Below, piece after piece: positions 34,328-43,370 of a stretch of DNA of 64,000 bases. The notes under the pieces are model-generated. The model searched no databases, had not been told where the DNA came from, and saw nothing but the letters and a program-made list of their open reading frames with translations. The position numbers were made by a program, and so were the translations under genes. The stretch is taken from positions 1,054,001 to 1,118,000 of the forward strand of contig CP012158.1 of the NCBI GenBank assembly GCA_001189275.1, read 5' to 3'. This DNA is from Pyrobaculum sp. WP30. GTDB lineage: Archaea > Thermoproteota > Thermoprotei > Thermoproteales > Thermoproteaceae. The first letter of the stretch is position 1; the number at the start of each line of letters is the position of its first letter.

Positions 34328-35200
34328 GTGAGAGTTGTGGTTACTGGCGGCGCGGGGTTTGTCGGTAGCCACGTGGCGGCGTATCTCGCGGAGAGGGGGT
34401 TCAAAGTCGTTGCGGTAGATAATCTGGAGAGGGCGTCTGCGGTGAGGCGTCTTGAGGAGGTGGGCGTGTCGCTGGTGGTGGGCGACGTCCGTTTTGTCGA
34501 CTTGCCGCCTGCAGAGGCCGTGGTACACGCCGCCGCCTACATAAACGTGGAGGAGAGTTGGGAGAGGCCTTATGAATACATGTGGAACAACGCCGCCGCC
34601 ACCGCACGCATCGCCAAGCAGTGCGCCAAGACGAGCACCCGCCTCATCTACATCTCCTCAGCGGCTGTCTACGGCGAACCCCAACACCTCCCCATCAACG
34701 AAAACCACCCCACGAGACCTCTTTCGCCCTACGGACTCTCAAAGCTGGCGGGGGAGCAGGTAGCGCAGATGCTCGCGCCGGGGGCCGCCGTGCTCCGTCT
34801 CTTCAACGTCTACGGCCCAGGCCAGACGGGGCCCTACGCCGGCGTCGTCTCGAAATTCATCGAGAGGGCCAAGGGGAGCCTCCCCCCAGTCATCTACGGC
34901 GACGGGACGCAGACCCGCGACTTCGTACATGTGGCCGACGTGGCCCGTTTCGTCGAAGTCGTCCTCGACCGCGGCGCCGCTGGCGTCTTCAACGTGGGGA
35001 CCGGCAGGTCCGTCTCTATAAGAGAACTAGCTACCATTGTGATGCGGCTGGCTGGGCTGGGCGGCGAGCCTCTCTACGCCCCGCCGAGACCCGGCGACAT
35101 CAAACACAGTGTTGCCGACGTGACAAAGGCCAAATTGCTGGGCTGGCAACCCCAGATCCCGCTGGAGGAGGGGCTGAGGGAGCTATGGACTACTTGGTGA
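34328..35200 (+). CDS. NAD-dependent nucleotide-sugar epimerase/dehydratase
   Basis: 290 aa from the GTG at 34328, with a TATA box (gatttaaag) 23 nt upstream. Extended SDR fold: TGGAGFVGSH at residues 6-15, D-N-L after strand 2, ISSAAVYGE with the catalytic Ser near 110, and YGLSK with Tyr/Lys near 136. The C-terminal half has LRLFNVYGPGQ, TRDFVHVADVA and NVGTGRSVSI. Closest in type to UDP-glucose/galactose 4-epimerases; the exact substrate is not evident. A 5' half copy lies at 12574-12993. The last 16 nt overlap the GT2 gene. Confidence 0.92.
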   Translation: MRVVVTGGAGFVGSHVAAYLAERGFKVVAVDNLERASAVRRLEEVGVSLVVGDVRFVDLPPAEAVVHAAAYINVEESWERPYEYMWNNAAATARIAKQCAKTSTRLIYISSAAVYGEPQHLPINENHPTRPLSPYGLSKLAGEQVAQMLAPGAAVLRLFNVYGPGQTGPYAGVVSKFIERAKGSLPPVIYGDGTQTRDFVHVADVARFVEVVLDRGAAGVFNVGTGRSVSIRELATIVMRLAGLGGEPLYAPPRPGDIKHSVADVTKAKLLGWQPQIPLEEGLRELWTTW

Positions 35201-36084
35201 TCCTCCCGACGCTTAACGAGCGGGAGGGCTTGGCTAAGACTCTCGACGAGCTTTTTTCAGTGGGTGTGCCGCCTGACAAAATCTTGGTGGTTGACGGCGG
35301 CTCCACCGACGGCACCTGCGACGTGGCGCGGGAGAGGGGGGTCCGTTGCATTATGCAGGAGGGGAGGGGGAAGGCCGCCGCCGTAAAGACGGCGTTTAAA
35401 TACGCAGATGCCAACGTGTTGATCGTCATGGACGCCGACTTCACCTACCCCGCCCAGCATGTGAGAGACCTTCTGGCCCAGGACTGCGACGAGGTCATCG
35501 GCGCCAGGGTGGAGGTGGAGCCCGGCGCTCAGCGGCTTCTCTACCGCTTCGGCAACTGGGTTTTGACAAAGTGGTTTAACCTCATCTTCGGCACTGATCT
35601 GACAGACGTCTTGAGCGGGATGTATGCCGTGAGGAGGGAGGCCGTGGCCGACATGGAGTTCGCCTCGCGGGGCTTCGGCATAGAGTCTGAAATCGCGGCC
35701 CACGTGGCGTCCACAGGCGGCACCATCTGCGAGGTGCCGATTCGCTACAGGAGGAGGGTGGGCCGGAAGAAGCTCGGCCTCCGCCACGGCCTCCACATCG
35801 CGTGGGACATGGCGGCGTTGGCTCCGCGCTACAACCCGGCCTTCTTCCTCTCCTTCGCCGCCGCCCTCCTCGCCCTGCCCGGGCTCGGCATCGCCGCCTG
35901 GGTCGCCTACAAGTGGGTCTTCCTAGGCGTGAAGCACTACGTCTGGGGCATCATAGCCTTCGCCCTGGTGGCCGGAGGCGTCTCGGCCGGCGCGGTGGCT
36001 GTGCTCACCCTATACCTCAAGAGGATGGAGATAAGGATATTGCGGGCCTTGAGGCGGCAGTCGGCGGGGGCAAAGACGTCATGA
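35185..36084 (+). CDS. Polyprenyl-phosphate GT2 glycosyltransferase
   Basis: 299 aa from ATG 35185, overlapping the epimerase gene. The longer frame upstream is a shadow. GT2 motifs: VILPTLNEREGL at the N-terminus, VVDGGSTDGT near residue 35, VMDADFTYP near 82, and DLTDVLSGMYAVRREAV. GFGIESEIAAHV and EVPIRYRRRVGRKK are typical of dolichyl-phosphate glucose/mannose synthases. Two C-terminal helices. It should load a sugar onto polyprenyl phosphate on the inner face, for the flippase or a GT-C enzyme. A decayed relative is at 24716-25440. Confidence 0.9.
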   Translation: MDYLVILPTLNEREGLAKTLDELFSVGVPPDKILVVDGGSTDGTCDVARERGVRCIMQEGRGKAAAVKTAFKYADANVLIVMDADFTYPAQHVRDLLAQDCDEVIGARVEVEPGAQRLLYRFGNWVLTKWFNLIFGTDLTDVLSGMYAVRREAVADMEFASRGFGIESEIAAHVASTGGTICEVPIRYRRRVGRKKLGLRHGLHIAWDMAALAPRYNPAFFLSFAAALLALPGLGIAAWVAYKWVFLGVKHYVWGIIAFALVAGGVSAGAVAVLTLYLKRMEIRILRALRRQSAGAKTS

Positions 36085-36330
36085 CTCAGCCATAGACGAC
36101 GGGGGGCTGCGAGGAAACATGCGGAGCGGCCCGGGATAAAGAGGCGGCGCCGGAGGAAGCATCCCAAGGCTACAGACGCCTCGAGCGCTGGCAAAGTCGC
36201 CGCGGTCGGCCCGCTCCAGGTTCGGGGGCTGAACAGGGGAACGCCGAGAGGTTTTACGTCGTCTCTCTTCGTCCCAATGCCGGCGGGCGTCTGTGGGTTT
36301 AGGTTTTTAAAGATTTGGCTCTACCCATCT

Positions 36331-36804
36331 GTGCAGGTCTTAGTTACGGCGAGCATCTACCGGAGGCTTGAGGCGGAGGCCGAGAGGAGGGGCGCCGCCG
36401 TGGATGAGGTTGCTGTCGAGCTTCTGGAGGCGGCGCTGGGGGCCTCGCTTGATCCGCCAGAACGCGCCGAGTTCCACCGCAGTCTTGCGGAGAAGTTCCT
36501 GCGGGAGGCCGAGGAACTGCTGGCTAGGGGCGACTACGTCCAAGCCTCCGAGAAGGCTTGGGGCGCCGCGGCGCAGATAGTCAAGGCCGCGGCGGCTAAG
36601 GCTGGGAAGGAGCTGAGGAGCCACGGCGACCTCTGGCAGTTCGTGAGTGAGATAGCCGGGGAGGACAGAGAGCTGAGGAGACTCTGGAGCACGGCGAACT
36701 CTCTGCATCAGAACTTCTACGAGGGCTGGATGCCGCCGGAGGACGTTAGGTACGCGGTTGAAGACGTGAAGCGGTTCGTCGAGAGACTGAAGAGGATGCT
36801 CTAG
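36331..36804 (+). CDS. PaREP1 family protein
   Basis: 157 aa from the GTG at 36331, which lies 23 nt after a TATA box (tttttaaag, 36304-36312). An ATG at 36277 in frame is upstream of that promoter. Residues 1-40 form a ribbon-helix-helix-like or helical start (VTASIYRRLEAEAERRG, VAVELLEAAL). Then the PaREP1 core (Pfam PF05942): FHRSLAEKFLREAEELLARG followed by YVQASEKAWGAAAQIVKAAA and a C-terminal helix ending VKRFVERLKRML. PaREP1 proteins are multicopy in Pyrobaculum and belong to the HEPN-like helical bundles. No partner gene is adjacent. Function unknown. Confidence 0.85.
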   Translation: MQVLVTASIYRRLEAEAERRGAAVDEVAVELLEAALGASLDPPERAEFHRSLAEKFLREAEELLARGDYVQASEKAWGAAAQIVKAAAAKAGKELRSHGDLWQFVSEIAGEDRELRRLWSTANSLHQNFYEGWMPPEDVRYAVEDVKRFVERLKRML

Positions 36805-37005
36805 TGCAGGTCCGGCGATAGCGGCAGGCGGCCATAGAGGACCGCGCTCCTCAACGTCTCTTGTCCTCCGCCTGCGTGCAAGGCCACTCGGCGTCTCGAC
36901 TCGCCGAGCCACACGGAGGTTGAGCAAAATGGCATGCGGGGACGTTTCTTGGATAGGATGGCCATTGCGAGGCTAGAGGGGGCCAAGCGGTGCTGAGAAG
37001 ACGGC

Positions 37006-38013
37006 CTACGTCTCCCTCAGCGCCCTCCTCACGGCTTCTCTGTGTATGGGGGTCTGCCAAGCGGCGTTCTTCCCAATGCCTAGTTCAGGGTTTCTCTCGG
37101 GGGGCGGGGCGTCTATCCAGAAGTAGGGGTCTCTGTCGTACATGTTGTACATAATTAGGTTCCTCGCCTCCAGCTCTCTTATCAGCTCCTCCGGCGCGCC
37201 GCTTGTCCAGAGCGCATCTGGATCCTCCACAGCCTCCTCAAGCCACCTCCTCCACTGACGGGTAAATTCCGCAGACAGCTTCTTATTCTGCATTAGGTGG
37301 AGAACCACCTCCTCCACATCCCATCCAGCCTTATACAGCCTTGTCAGCATCTCTGGATTGCCGCCGGTCCACTTCCACACGTCCTCGAAGGGGGGCTTGG
37401 GACCCGGCAGTTTTTCATACAGCTGGTGGAAGCCCTCCAGCGGCATGTTCCACATAGGCGTCAACTCGGCCCATCTATGCCTCCCGATCTCTCCCCGAGT
37501 GACCCCCTCGCTGGTGGCGACCACAGCCACTATCCCCTCGTAGCTCCTCGGCGGGTATTCGATTAGGTTCAGGAGGCTCTTTACGTATATGCCGGCCTTG
37601 TCCAGCCCAACGGCTTGAAACGCCTCGTCGACGAGTATGGCCACCCTCCTCCTGCCCCATCTCTTCAGCAACTCCCTCCCTACGTCCAGCGCCAACGTGG
37701 CGAGCTTGAGCTGGGCTATGCCGAACGCCTCCGAAGCCGCCTCAGCCAACCTCCTGACGACCTCACCCGCCTCCGTATGGGCGATGAAGAACCTATGCAG
37801 AGGAACGATGTAGAACACGTCGTACCCCAGCCCCCTCAGCGCCTCGGCGGCTTGCCGGAGGAAGGCAGTCTTCCCACAGCCCTCCGGGCCGAGGATGACG
37901 ACGGGCCACCTCGTGCTTTTCTCAGCCCACTCCACCACCTACGCAAGGGCGCGATCCCTATCCACAAGCTCAACCCCTAGCCCGGGGAGGAGATTGAGAG
38001 TAATTCTCCTCAT
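37006..38013 (-). pseudogene. ATPase of the repeat family, copy 4, interrupted by TAG
   Basis: The full gene would run from ATG 38013 (MRRITLNLLPGLGVELVDRD) to 37006, 335 aa. A TAG at 37941-37939 replaces the Gln codon found at this place in the other copies (xLAQVxEWA). A TATA-like gcttaag 25 nt upstream is intact. Downstream of the stop everything is preserved: Walker A GPEGCGKTAFLRQ, Walker B RVAILVDEAFQAVG, VATSEGVTRGEIGRHRWAEL, GPKPPFEDVWKWTGGNP and IGKNAAWQTPIHREAVRR. Restart at the GTG at 37938 or 37935 would yield a protein lacking about 24 residues but with every motif. A recent nonsense mutation, or an N-terminally shortened active gene. Confidence 0.75.
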
Positions 38014-38774
38014 GTGCCAGCCGACCTCCACGTACTTAAGCATTCCAGCTATCCTAGACCTGCCGTAGACTGCCCGACGCTGTCTCGCCGGCGGCCCTCC
38101 TCCACTAGCCGGAGACATCTATGCGGCCTTTCCACGCCTCCCTCCTCAGCCGGTTAGCGACACAGCGGTTCCGACAGAGGCAGTTGAAGCCGCTGCCTTT
38201 CGGCGGTGTCAGCTCTGCCCGGCCGATCCTATCGAGCCCGACGGCCGCCTGCGGATGCGGCTGCCTCTCTTCAGCACAGAGACGGCTTCCCCACCTCGAC
38301 ATTTTGGTTGACGGTTTGCTGGGCGAGCTGGACCGGCATCTAGATTACCCTTAAACTACAGCTTGTATTTGTCCCCTCTACCCCCCTCCGCCGCGTAGAC
38401 AGCCGCCTCTTCGACGGTTCTCCAGTACGATCCACGACGGTGTAAAGCTGGGCGGCGGATCCTCCGACTCGCCGGCGGCCGCCTCCCCCACGTTCCACAA
38501 AACTTCCCCCAAGACTTGATGAATCTGCCCCGAGGGGCGAGCCGTCAATAGTAAAGCCGGGGTTCCGCGGAGCCGCCTTAAGCACGCCGCGGCCCTCTGG
38601 ACGGCGGGCGCAACGCTGCCGGCCCTTCGGCGGGCTGTGTGGCGGGCTGGTCCTCGGGCTCGCAGGCCACCTCGTCGATGGACAGGCGTGGAGTAATCCG
38701 CAGGCCGGCGTGAGCGCGGGTCCCATACGGCTGGAGGCGGGGTGTTAATTTTTATAATCTGAGTTATTATAACT
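38014..38774. other. Long spacer without a supported gene
   Basis: About 760 bp between the interrupted ATPase and the DUF234 ATPase. Short open frames exist on both strands, but they are Arg/Pro/Ser-rich and have no promoter or family resemblance. The left end holds the ATPase promoter (about 38034-38043) and the right end a TATA box (ttttataa, 38750-38757) for the next gene. Confidence 0.4.
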
Positions 38775-40133
38775 GTGGTTATATTTCTAGACAGGCAGGT
38801 GGAGCTGGCGTTGCTCCGGCGGGAGCTCAAGAGGCGGGGCTTCGGCTTGTTGGTAATATACGGCAGGAGGCGGGTGGGCAAGACCGCGCTGGTGCTGAAA
38901 GCCACCGAGGACATGAGGAGGCTTTACTACCTGGCCGTGGAGAGGGGTAACCTGCCCCGGCTCAAGAGGGCGGCGATGGCGCTGGACCCCCAGGCGCGTT
39001 ACGTGGAGGAGGACTGGGAGGCCCTCTTCGCCTTTCTGGCCCAGAGAGTAGATGTGGTGGTGATTGACGAATTCCCCAACCTAATAGCCGAAGACAAGGC
39101 GGTGCTTTCGACCCTCCAAGCCGTGGTGGACCAGATGCTCAGCGGCACTAACATGAAGCTGGTGCTGGTTGGCTCCTCCGTCTCCGTCATGACGTCGAGG
39201 GTTCTCAGCTACAAGAGCCCCCTCTACGGCCGGAAGACGCTGGCCATGCACGTGAAGCCGGTGCCTTTCCTTGAGTACCGCTGCTTCTTCCCGGAGAGGC
39301 CCGCGGAGGAGCTCGTCGAAATTCACGGCTTCGCCGGAGGCGTACCGCACTACATGCTTAAGATCGGGAAGCCCTTCTGGCAGTTCCTCGACGCGGAGCT
39401 GAGGGAAAAAACCTTCATACTGGACGAGGGCGACTTCCTCCTGCGGTACGAGTTCGAAGACGTCTCGACCTACAAGCTCATACTGGAGGCGGTGGCGGCT
39501 GGGCGCGGCACCCTCGGCGAGATAAGGGACTACGCCCGGCTGAAGGCCACCGACATCACGCCCTACTTGAGAAACCTCGCCCAGGCAGGCCTCATAGAGA
39601 AGACGAAGCCCGTCTTGGGGAGAGGCCGCTACAGATACCGCATAGCGGATCGCTTCCTCAACTTCTGGTTCCGCTTCATAAACCCAAACAGGTCGGCCAT
39701 AGAGGAGGGCCTCTACACGGCGGACGACGTGAAGAGGGAATACCCCCAGTACCTCGGCCCGGTGTTTGAAGACGTGGCCAGAGAGGTCGTAATAGAGGAG
39801 ATGAGAGCCGGCAGGCTACCCCGCACCGCGCGGCTCGGCCCCCAGTGGTGGACTAGCAAGTCGGGTCCTCAGGAGATAGACCTGCTGGCGCTGGGCCGCG
39901 GCGTTGCAGTGGCTGTAGAGGTGAAGTGGAGCGACGGGGTGGACCCCGAGGAGGTCGCCGAAAGTCTCGCGGCCAAGGTCGCCCAGCTGGGCCTGGAGAC
40001 GAAGACCATCTACGTGGTGGTGGCCAAAAGCTTTGCGAAAAAGGTCGACAAGCTCCGCGGCGACCCGCTAAAAACCTACGACCTAACATACATCGACCAG
40101 CTGATGAAAGCCAGGGCCCAAACCGCCGCCTAA
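38775..40133 (+). CDS. ATPase_2 domain protein with C-terminal DUF234 nuclease-like domain
   Basis: 452 aa from the GTG at 38775, 22 nt after a TATA box. N-terminal P-loop ATPase: FLDRQVELALLRREL, Walker A YGRRRVGKTAL near residue 32, Walker B VDVVVIDEFPN near 98, VLVGSSVSVM. A winged-helix part follows (TLGEIRDYARLKATDITPYL, with GRYRYRIADRFLNFWFRFI). The C-terminal DUF234 domain has PQEIDLLALG and VAVAVEVKWSD, a PD-(D/E)xK-like D/E-x-K core. Length and layout are standard for the archaeal ATPase_2 plus DUF234 family, whose function is not settled. It is distinct from the five shorter ATPases in the window. Confidence 0.9.
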   Translation: MVIFLDRQVELALLRRELKRRGFGLLVIYGRRRVGKTALVLKATEDMRRLYYLAVERGNLPRLKRAAMALDPQARYVEEDWEALFAFLAQRVDVVVIDEFPNLIAEDKAVLSTLQAVVDQMLSGTNMKLVLVGSSVSVMTSRVLSYKSPLYGRKTLAMHVKPVPFLEYRCFFPERPAEELVEIHGFAGGVPHYMLKIGKPFWQFLDAELREKTFILDEGDFLLRYEFEDVSTYKLILEAVAAGRGTLGEIRDYARLKATDITPYLRNLAQAGLIEKTKPVLGRGRYRYRIADRFLNFWFRFINPNRSAIEEGLYTADDVKREYPQYLGPVFEDVAREVVIEEMRAGRLPRTARLGPQWWTSKSGPQEIDLLALGRGVAVAVEVKWSDGVDPEEVAESLAAKVAQLGLETKTIYVVVAKSFAKKVDKLRGDPLKTYDLTYIDQLMKARAQTAA

Positions 40134-40206
40134 GGCGCCCCGCCAACGCCAGCGCGGCACAGAAACGCCGCCGCAGAGAGACCAAAAGAAGCCTAAGCAA
40201 CGCCAG

Positions 40207-41208
40207 CTAGACCGCGTCAAGAACCCTCTTGACGGCTTCTCTGTGTATGGGGGTTTGCCAAGCCACATTTCTGCCTATGCCGAGTTCTGGGTCTGTCTCG
40301 GGCGGCGGGGCGTCTGCCCAGAATATTTGTTGTCTTTCGTATATGTTGTAGAGGATGAGGTTTCTCTCCACCAGTTGCCTAATCAACTCCTCGGGGGCGT
40401 CTGGGCTCCACAACGCCTCGGGATCCTCGACAGCCTTCTCAAGCCAGCCCCTCCACCTCGCCACGAAATCCGGCGTCAGCCTCTTCTCTCTGATAAGCCG
40501 CGTCACCACGACGCCGCTGTCCCAGCTGGTTAAGTAAAGCCTAGAAAGCATCCCCGGGTTCCCGCCGGCAAGCCGCCAAGCCTCCTCAAACGGCGGCTTG
40601 GGGCCCGGCAGTTTCTCATACAGTTGCTGGAACCCCTCCCTTGGCATATTCCACATGGGCATTACGTCGGCCCACCTATGGCGGCCGATTTCACTTCTCG
40701 ACACGCCCTCGCTGGTGGCGGCGACGGCGATTATCCTCTCGTAGTCTCTTGGCGGGTACTCGACGAGGTTTAGCAACTTTTTGACGTATAGGCCGGCTTT
40801 TTCGATGCCTATAGCCTGGAAGGCCTCGTCGACGAGCACCGCTACTCTCTTCTTCCCACGCCTAATCAGCTCCTTGATCACTTCAATCGCCAGATACGCA
40901 AGCTTAACCTCCGCAACGCCGGAGACCTCAGACGCGGCCTCAGCAAGTCTCCTAGCCACCTCAGCCACGTCTGTATGAGCAGTGAAATCCACATGAGAAA
41001 CATCGACATAGACCACGTCGTAGCCAAACCCCCTAAGCACCTCGGCGGCCTGCCTCAAAAAAGCAGACTTGCCGCAACCCTCCGGGCCGAAGATAACCAC
41101 GGGAAACAAAGCCCCCCTCTCCGCCCACGTCGCAACCTGGCCAAGCCCCACCTCTCTATCCACGAACTCCACGTCCAGGTTAGCAAACTTCACAGCAACT
41201 CTCCTCAC
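40207..41208 (-). CDS. Archaeal AAA-type ATPase, repeat family, copy 5
   Basis: 333 aa from ATG 41208, 25 nt after a TATA-like tttaataat. Walker A GPEGCGKSAFLRQ near residue 42, Walker B RVAVLVDEAFQAIG, ATSEGVSRSEIGRHRWADV, GPKPPFEEAWRLAGGNP, and IGRNVAWQTPIHREAVKR. In the segment before Walker B (HTDVAEVARRLAEAASEVSG) it matches copy 4 and differs from copies 1-3, so there are two subfamilies. A PaREP8-like gene lies 292 nt upstream on the same strand, the reverse order of the 17.3-21.9 kb units. Role unknown. Confidence 0.85.
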   Translation of the reverse strand: MRRVAVKFANLDVEFVDREVGLGQVATWAERGALFPVVIFGPEGCGKSAFLRQAAEVLRGFGYDVVYVDVSHVDFTAHTDVAEVARRLAEAASEVSGVAEVKLAYLAIEVIKELIRRGKKRVAVLVDEAFQAIGIEKAGLYVKKLLNLVEYPPRDYERIIAVAATSEGVSRSEIGRHRWADVMPMWNMPREGFQQLYEKLPGPKPPFEEAWRLAGGNPGMLSRLYLTSWDSGVVVTRLIREKRLTPDFVARWRGWLEKAVEDPEALWSPDAPEELIRQLVERNLILYNIYERQQIFWADAPPPETDPELGIGRNVAWQTPIHREAVKRVLDAV

Positions 41209-41499
41209 AAAAAACCCAGACTACCAACTTTAATAATTTCCCCAAATCTGCCGACTCCTAGACCCATCGACACCGCCAAGTATCACGCCAGCACCACGCC
41301 CAGCCCCGCCGAACCTGCCCCGGGCCTCGCCCACTAGAAGCTCCAGCTAACCAACAACCAGAATCATATATATCATTTTTCTCCTCACATCTCGGTGGAT
41401 GCTCTTGTAATTATGCTTTGTACAGGTCATGGCTAGGTTTCAGAAACGCGCGTAAAGTAGCCAATAACAGCGGTTCAAACGACGCCGCCGGTCTAGAAG

Positions 41500-42051
41500 C
41501 TAACGTGTTAAAGCCCTCCTCACCTCTTCTAGCGCTTTTTCTAGCTCGTCGCCCCACTTGATGCGTTTTTTAAGCGTCTCAACGCGCCTGGCGAGTTCTT
41601 GTATCAGCTCTACCACGTCTGCGGCGGCGGACTCCCTCGTCGTGTATTTAGACAGCGCCATGTCTGGATCAGGGCCGTGATACTGGTAGTCGTGGAGGTC
41701 AAGCGCCTTATCGGTCACAAAAGTAATGCCCTCGTGGCCGACGTCTCTTAGCAGGCGAGACAGCTCTTTCATCTTGGTCGTCGGGACCCGAGGCACGGCC
41801 CTCGACTCAAGCCACCTCCTCTCCTCCTCCGTCTTGGCCAGGGCCTTCAGCTTCTCTAGCTCAAGCCGGAGGAGGGCGGCCAAAAGGGCCTTCCAGGCCT
41901 GGAAGGCTTTACACGCGGCGTTTCTCGTAAGGCCCCTCTCAAGATACTTCAACGCCAGCCGGGCCTCGCCCAGAGCCTCAAGAAGCCGGGCCTCGATATA
42001 GCCCTCGTCAGAGGGCTTGGGAAGGGGCTTCTCCACAAGCTCGACAGCCAT
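41500..42051 (-). CDS. PaREP1/PaREP8-like helical protein, copy 3
   Basis: 183 aa from ATG 42051, with the conserved TATA box (cttaaaag, about 42071-42078) 24 nt upstream. Nearly identical to copies 1 and 2: EARLLEALGEARLALKYLERG, LTRNAACKAFQAWKALL, LLRDVGHEGITFVTDKALDL, YQYHGPDPD and EVRRALTR at the end. Unlike copy 1 it has no foreign tail, and unlike copy 2 its ATG is intact, so this is the best reference copy. The DNA upstream also repeats the ggaagtggtgggg stretch found before copy 1. Confidence 0.82.
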   Translation of the reverse strand: MAVELVEKPLPKPSDEGYIEARLLEALGEARLALKYLERGLTRNAACKAFQAWKALLAALLRLELEKLKALAKTEEERRWLESRAVPRVPTTKMKELSRLLRDVGHEGITFVTDKALDLHDYQYHGPDPDMALSKYTTRESAAADVVELIQELARRVETLKKRIKWGDELEKALEEVRRALTR

Positions 42052-42502
42052 GGAAGTGGTGGGGTCGTCTCTTAAAAGTCTTTTTGGGCTGCGGGGCTGT
42101 GGGTGTCTGTTAACGTCTTCGTCTGTTGTTTTGTTGTACTCTATGTCGTATGTATTGCGACGGGCGTGGTGGTCTTAAGTTCTGTAAGGAGTCGTAAACG
42201 TATCGTGGTGTTGTGGTTTTGTTAATCGTCTTGTGGACGTTGATTCAACGTAGTGGGGTTGTTTAGTGTACTGTGATCTGGAGGCGGTGAGGGCGGCTTG
42301 TTGAAAGATGTCGTTGGTGAGGGTAGGGCATTTCGCGGTGGCGCGGGGTGTCTCTACCGTGGGTTTAGGGTGGACTGCAGATCGGGGCAGTGCAGGTTGG
42401 CCGTGGCCGCTGGTTGTGCCGGAGTTGTTCTTTGTCTTATATGGATGGGGCGCGGCACTGGGGGGTGTGATACAATTTAAAATCTGCGTAACGAGTTGCG
42501 GC
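42052..42502. other. Spacer with divergent promoter and a tiny membrane ORF
   Basis: The left end carries the PaREP8-like promoter. A 40-codon plus-strand ORF at 42103-42225 is very hydrophobic and starts 28 nt past the centre of the same (near-palindromic) TATA element, but nothing else supports it. The right end has a TATA box (aatttaaaa, 42474-42482) for the next gene. Confidence 0.35.
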
Positions 42503-42739
42503 GTGGATGTGGCGGTTGAGTTTCTTTGGCGGGTTGTCTCTGTTTTTGCGTGGACGGCGGGGGGTCTCTTCGTTGCTAGATTCCTCTCGGCTAGGGCTTG
42601 GCTGTTTGTGGGCCTTTCCCGCCGGCTTGGGGTGCCCGGCGGTTTGTTTGTGGTGGGCCTCGGCGAGGCGAGGGCGGCCCACGCCGCGTTGGCCCAGCTT
42701 CTCAGGGGGGGGCGAGGTGGACTTCCGGCACGTGCTTAA
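42503..42739 (+). CDS. Nucleoside-recognition (gate)-like membrane protein, N-terminal part
   Basis: 78 aa from the GTG at 42503, 25 nt after a TATA box. Two helices (residues about 4-30 and 35-60), then GLGEARAAHAALAQLLRGG, a motif like that of archaeal nucleoside-recognition or gate-domain proteins, and a short odd tail (RGGLPARA). The frame ends just after a run of eight G at 42705-42712. Deleting one G would join it smoothly to the next ORF (RGGEVDFRHVLK). So this is probably the first part of a single split gene. Confidence 0.6.
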   Translation: MDVAVEFLWRVVSVFAWTAGGLFVARFLSARAWLFVGLSRRLGVPGGLFVVGLGEARAAHAALAQLLRGGRGGLPARA

Positions 42740-43370
42740 GTTTTCCTTCGTGACGTGGCCTGTGCGCGTGGTGCTTCTGCACCTACGGCTGGGCGTGGTG
42801 CCGGTGGCTGTGGGGTCTCTGGGCCTCCTCGGCGTCGTGTATCTCGGCTTGGTCTACCTCCCCTCGCTGGTGGGGATGGTGCTTGGGCTTTGGCTGGGCC
42901 GCGGCCTGCGGTGGCCTGAGGCGGACGCCGCCGCGGCGCGGCTCTCGGCGCCGTCTATCTTCCGCACGGCTCTCTCGGTGGCTGGGCGCTACGCCGTCTT
43001 TGAGGCGGTCTTCCTCGTGCTGGATCTGTGGAATGTGAGAATCCGGCTGGACTGGCTTCCGCTTAGCCCCGAGGCCGTGGCGGCGGCGTCGCTGGCGGCG
43101 GTGAGACCGACGCTGGGTATCATGGCGGCGGCGCCGTCTTACTGGGGCGGCCGCGTCTCGGCTGGGGAGGTCCTCGCCGCGCTTCTGCTGGGCAGGATGG
43201 TGTACATGGCGTTGCAGGAGTTCCCCCGGGCCACTGTGCAGTTCTACGGCTCGATATATCCGCCAGCCGTCGCCGGGAGGCTTGTGTTGTACACGGCTAC
43301 TGTCCTCTTCGCAGTCTCCCTGCCCGTCGCCGCCCTACTGCTCTGGCTCGCCGCCACGAAAAGCCTATAG
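42717..43370 (+). CDS. Nucleoside-recognition-like membrane protein, C-terminal part
   Basis: 217 aa if started at the GTG at 42717, overlapping the previous frame by 23 nt. Five or six helices: residues about 15-50, 60-75, 100-115 and the C-terminal 185-215, with a polar stretch between. The G-rich run just before the GTG could act as a ribosome binding site, so separate translation is possible. In the related single-chain family the two parts are one polypeptide. No ligand can be inferred. Confidence 0.62.
   Translation: MDFRHVLKFSFVTWPVRVVLLHLRLGVVPVAVGSLGLLGVVYLGLVYLPSLVGMVLGLWLGRGLRWPEADAAAARLSAPSIFRTALSVAGRYAVFEAVFLVLDLWNVRIRLDWLPLSPEAVAAASLAAVRPTLGIMAAAPSYWGGRVSAGEVLAALLLGRMVYMALQEFPRATVQFYGSIYPPAVAGRLVLYTATVLFAVSLPVAALLLWLAATKSL

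Noticed and set aside
37939-37941. TAG in ATPase copy 4 read as pyrrolysine or by readthrough
   Set aside because: No pyrrolysine system is expected in this group and other genes here use TAG as a normal stop; nonsense mutation or restart is simpler.
38105-38302. Short Cys-containing ORF on the minus strand
   Set aside because: The CLCRNRC run hints at a zinc motif, but there is no promoter, no start context and no second Cys pair.
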